NCBI RefSeq assembly: GCF_900176165.1 | Contig: NZ_FWWU01000009.1 | Span: 980,001 to 1,044,000, forward strand | Direction: 5' to 3' | DNA: 64,000 nucleotides | DNA from: Deinococcus hopiensis KR-140 | Lineage (GTDB): Bacteria > Deinococcota > Deinococci > Deinococcales > Deinococcaceae | Part shown: positions 62,109-64,000 of the stretch, piece after piece | Layout: each line of letters begins with the position of its first letter | Numbering within the stretch: position 1 is the stretch's first letter | The notes under the pieces: generated by a model | Told to the model about the DNA's origin: nothing | The model's input: only the letters and a program-made list of their open reading frames with translations | Database searches by the model: none | Program-made: the position numbers and the translations under genes

Positions 62109-62116
62109 AGTCGGCG

Positions 62117-63694
<1,578 letters not shown>

Positions 63695-63791
63695 GAAGCC
63701 TCCGTCTGCCGCATTCACGCGCCGTGCCCCTGACCCTGAGGGGAAGAGGCAGCGGAAAGTGAAGGGCAGGTCAAAAACACAGGTGTGCCCC

Positions 63792-63821
63792 AGCGTAGGG
63801 GTCTGTCTATAGGACTGTCAA
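63792..63821 (-). promoter_or_regulatory. Promoter of the dppA operon
   Basis: A -35 box TTGACA (63816-63821), an 18 bp spacer and a -10 box TACGCT (63792-63797) on the minus strand. The 5' untranslated leader would be about 90 nt, so unlike many genes here this transcript is not leaderless. Confidence 0.75.
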
Positions 63822-64000
63822 GGTGAGCACGCCGAGAAAACGAAGCAGGCGGGTGAAAGCATATGCACGGCCAGGACGCTTTTTTCACTCCTCTTTCCAG
63901 GGTCTTGCCGCCTCAGGGGGAGGTGTGGGCGTCCACACCGGCATACAGGAAGAGACCCCCACGGGAACGGGGGGCGCACAGCCTCCCGTCCACTTTGCAA
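63822..64000. other. Window end, no gene seen
   Basis: About 180 bp upstream of the dpp promoter. A minus-strand frame runs in from beyond the window but has irregular codon use and no motif. Confidence 0.4.

Noticed and set aside
63818..64000. Minus-strand frame entering from the window end
   Set aside because: Irregular codon use, no motif, and it overlaps the dpp promoter.

Overview
The window looks like chromosomal DNA of a Deinococcus species. The GC content is high. The reading frames match Deinococcus-type families: the TreYZ/TreS/GlgX set, the cysteine-free L28, the DUF3084 protein beside LptB, and a LEA-like coiled-coil protein. Many start codons (ATG or GTG) lie 6 to 8 nt after a TAnnnT -10 box with no room for a ribosome-binding site, which is the leaderless-mRNA layout known from this genus. 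No rRNA, tRNA, CRISPR array or intact insertion sequence was seen. All calls come from reading the sequence; no database search was run.

Layout. 1-3.3 kb (minus): a zinc-starvation operon. A Fur-family (Zur-like) operator overlaps its promoter, followed by a ruined COG0523 GTPase, a cysteine-free bL28 gene, znuA, znuC and a partial znuB. 3.7-16.5 kb: alpha-glucan and trehalose metabolism (treS; treZ-treY; glgX), with an MFS exporter, a Bax-inhibitor-1 protein and a decayed IS5-type transposase between them. 16.6-19 kb: an orphan sulfonate-type binding protein, a small secreted protein, a decayed stretch and a DinB-like protein. 19.1-22.3 kb: mfd. 22.3-23.9 kb: about 1.6 kb without an intact gene, carrying copies of two dispersed repeats that recur elsewhere in the window. 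23.9-24.9 kb: a LacI-family regulator.

25-27 kb: a copper and cytochrome-oxidase assembly operon (PCuAC, SCO1, CtaG). 27.3-30.5 kb (minus): deoB, a DUF3108-like gene and hisD. 30.7-31.9 kb: a broken CPA1 sodium/proton antiporter. 32-36 kb: lptB, a DUF3084 coiled-coil protein and an orphan sugar-binding protein. 36.1-39.4 kb (minus): a malE-malF-malG type maltose/trehalose importer without its ATPase. 39.6-44.6 kb (minus): an AlbA/RecG-like regulator, a possible small ORF, a secreted protein, truD, a membrane protein and a mogA-type gene. 44.7-48.4 kb: a pseudokinase with a PEGA domain, guaA and a hypothetical protein. 48.4-57.4 kb (minus): an anchored hypothetical protein, a GAF-degenerate-GGDEF protein, pckA, a PrcB-domain lipoprotein, an MFS exporter, an AraC regulator and recN. 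57.6-59.8 kb: a LEA-like protein and a shikimate-dehydrogenase-like protein. 59.9-63.7 kb (minus): a dipeptide/oligopeptide importer (SBP, DppB, DppC).

How the parts fit together. The sugar genes form a scattered but probably co-regulated network. LacI-type palindromes sit upstream of glgX, upstream of the malE operon and over the promoter of the lacI-family gene itself, suggesting a local regulator of maltodextrin/trehalose import and glucan breakdown. The zinc operon combines high-affinity uptake with a zinc-independent ribosomal protein, a known zinc-sparing strategy. Genome decay is visible at four or more places.
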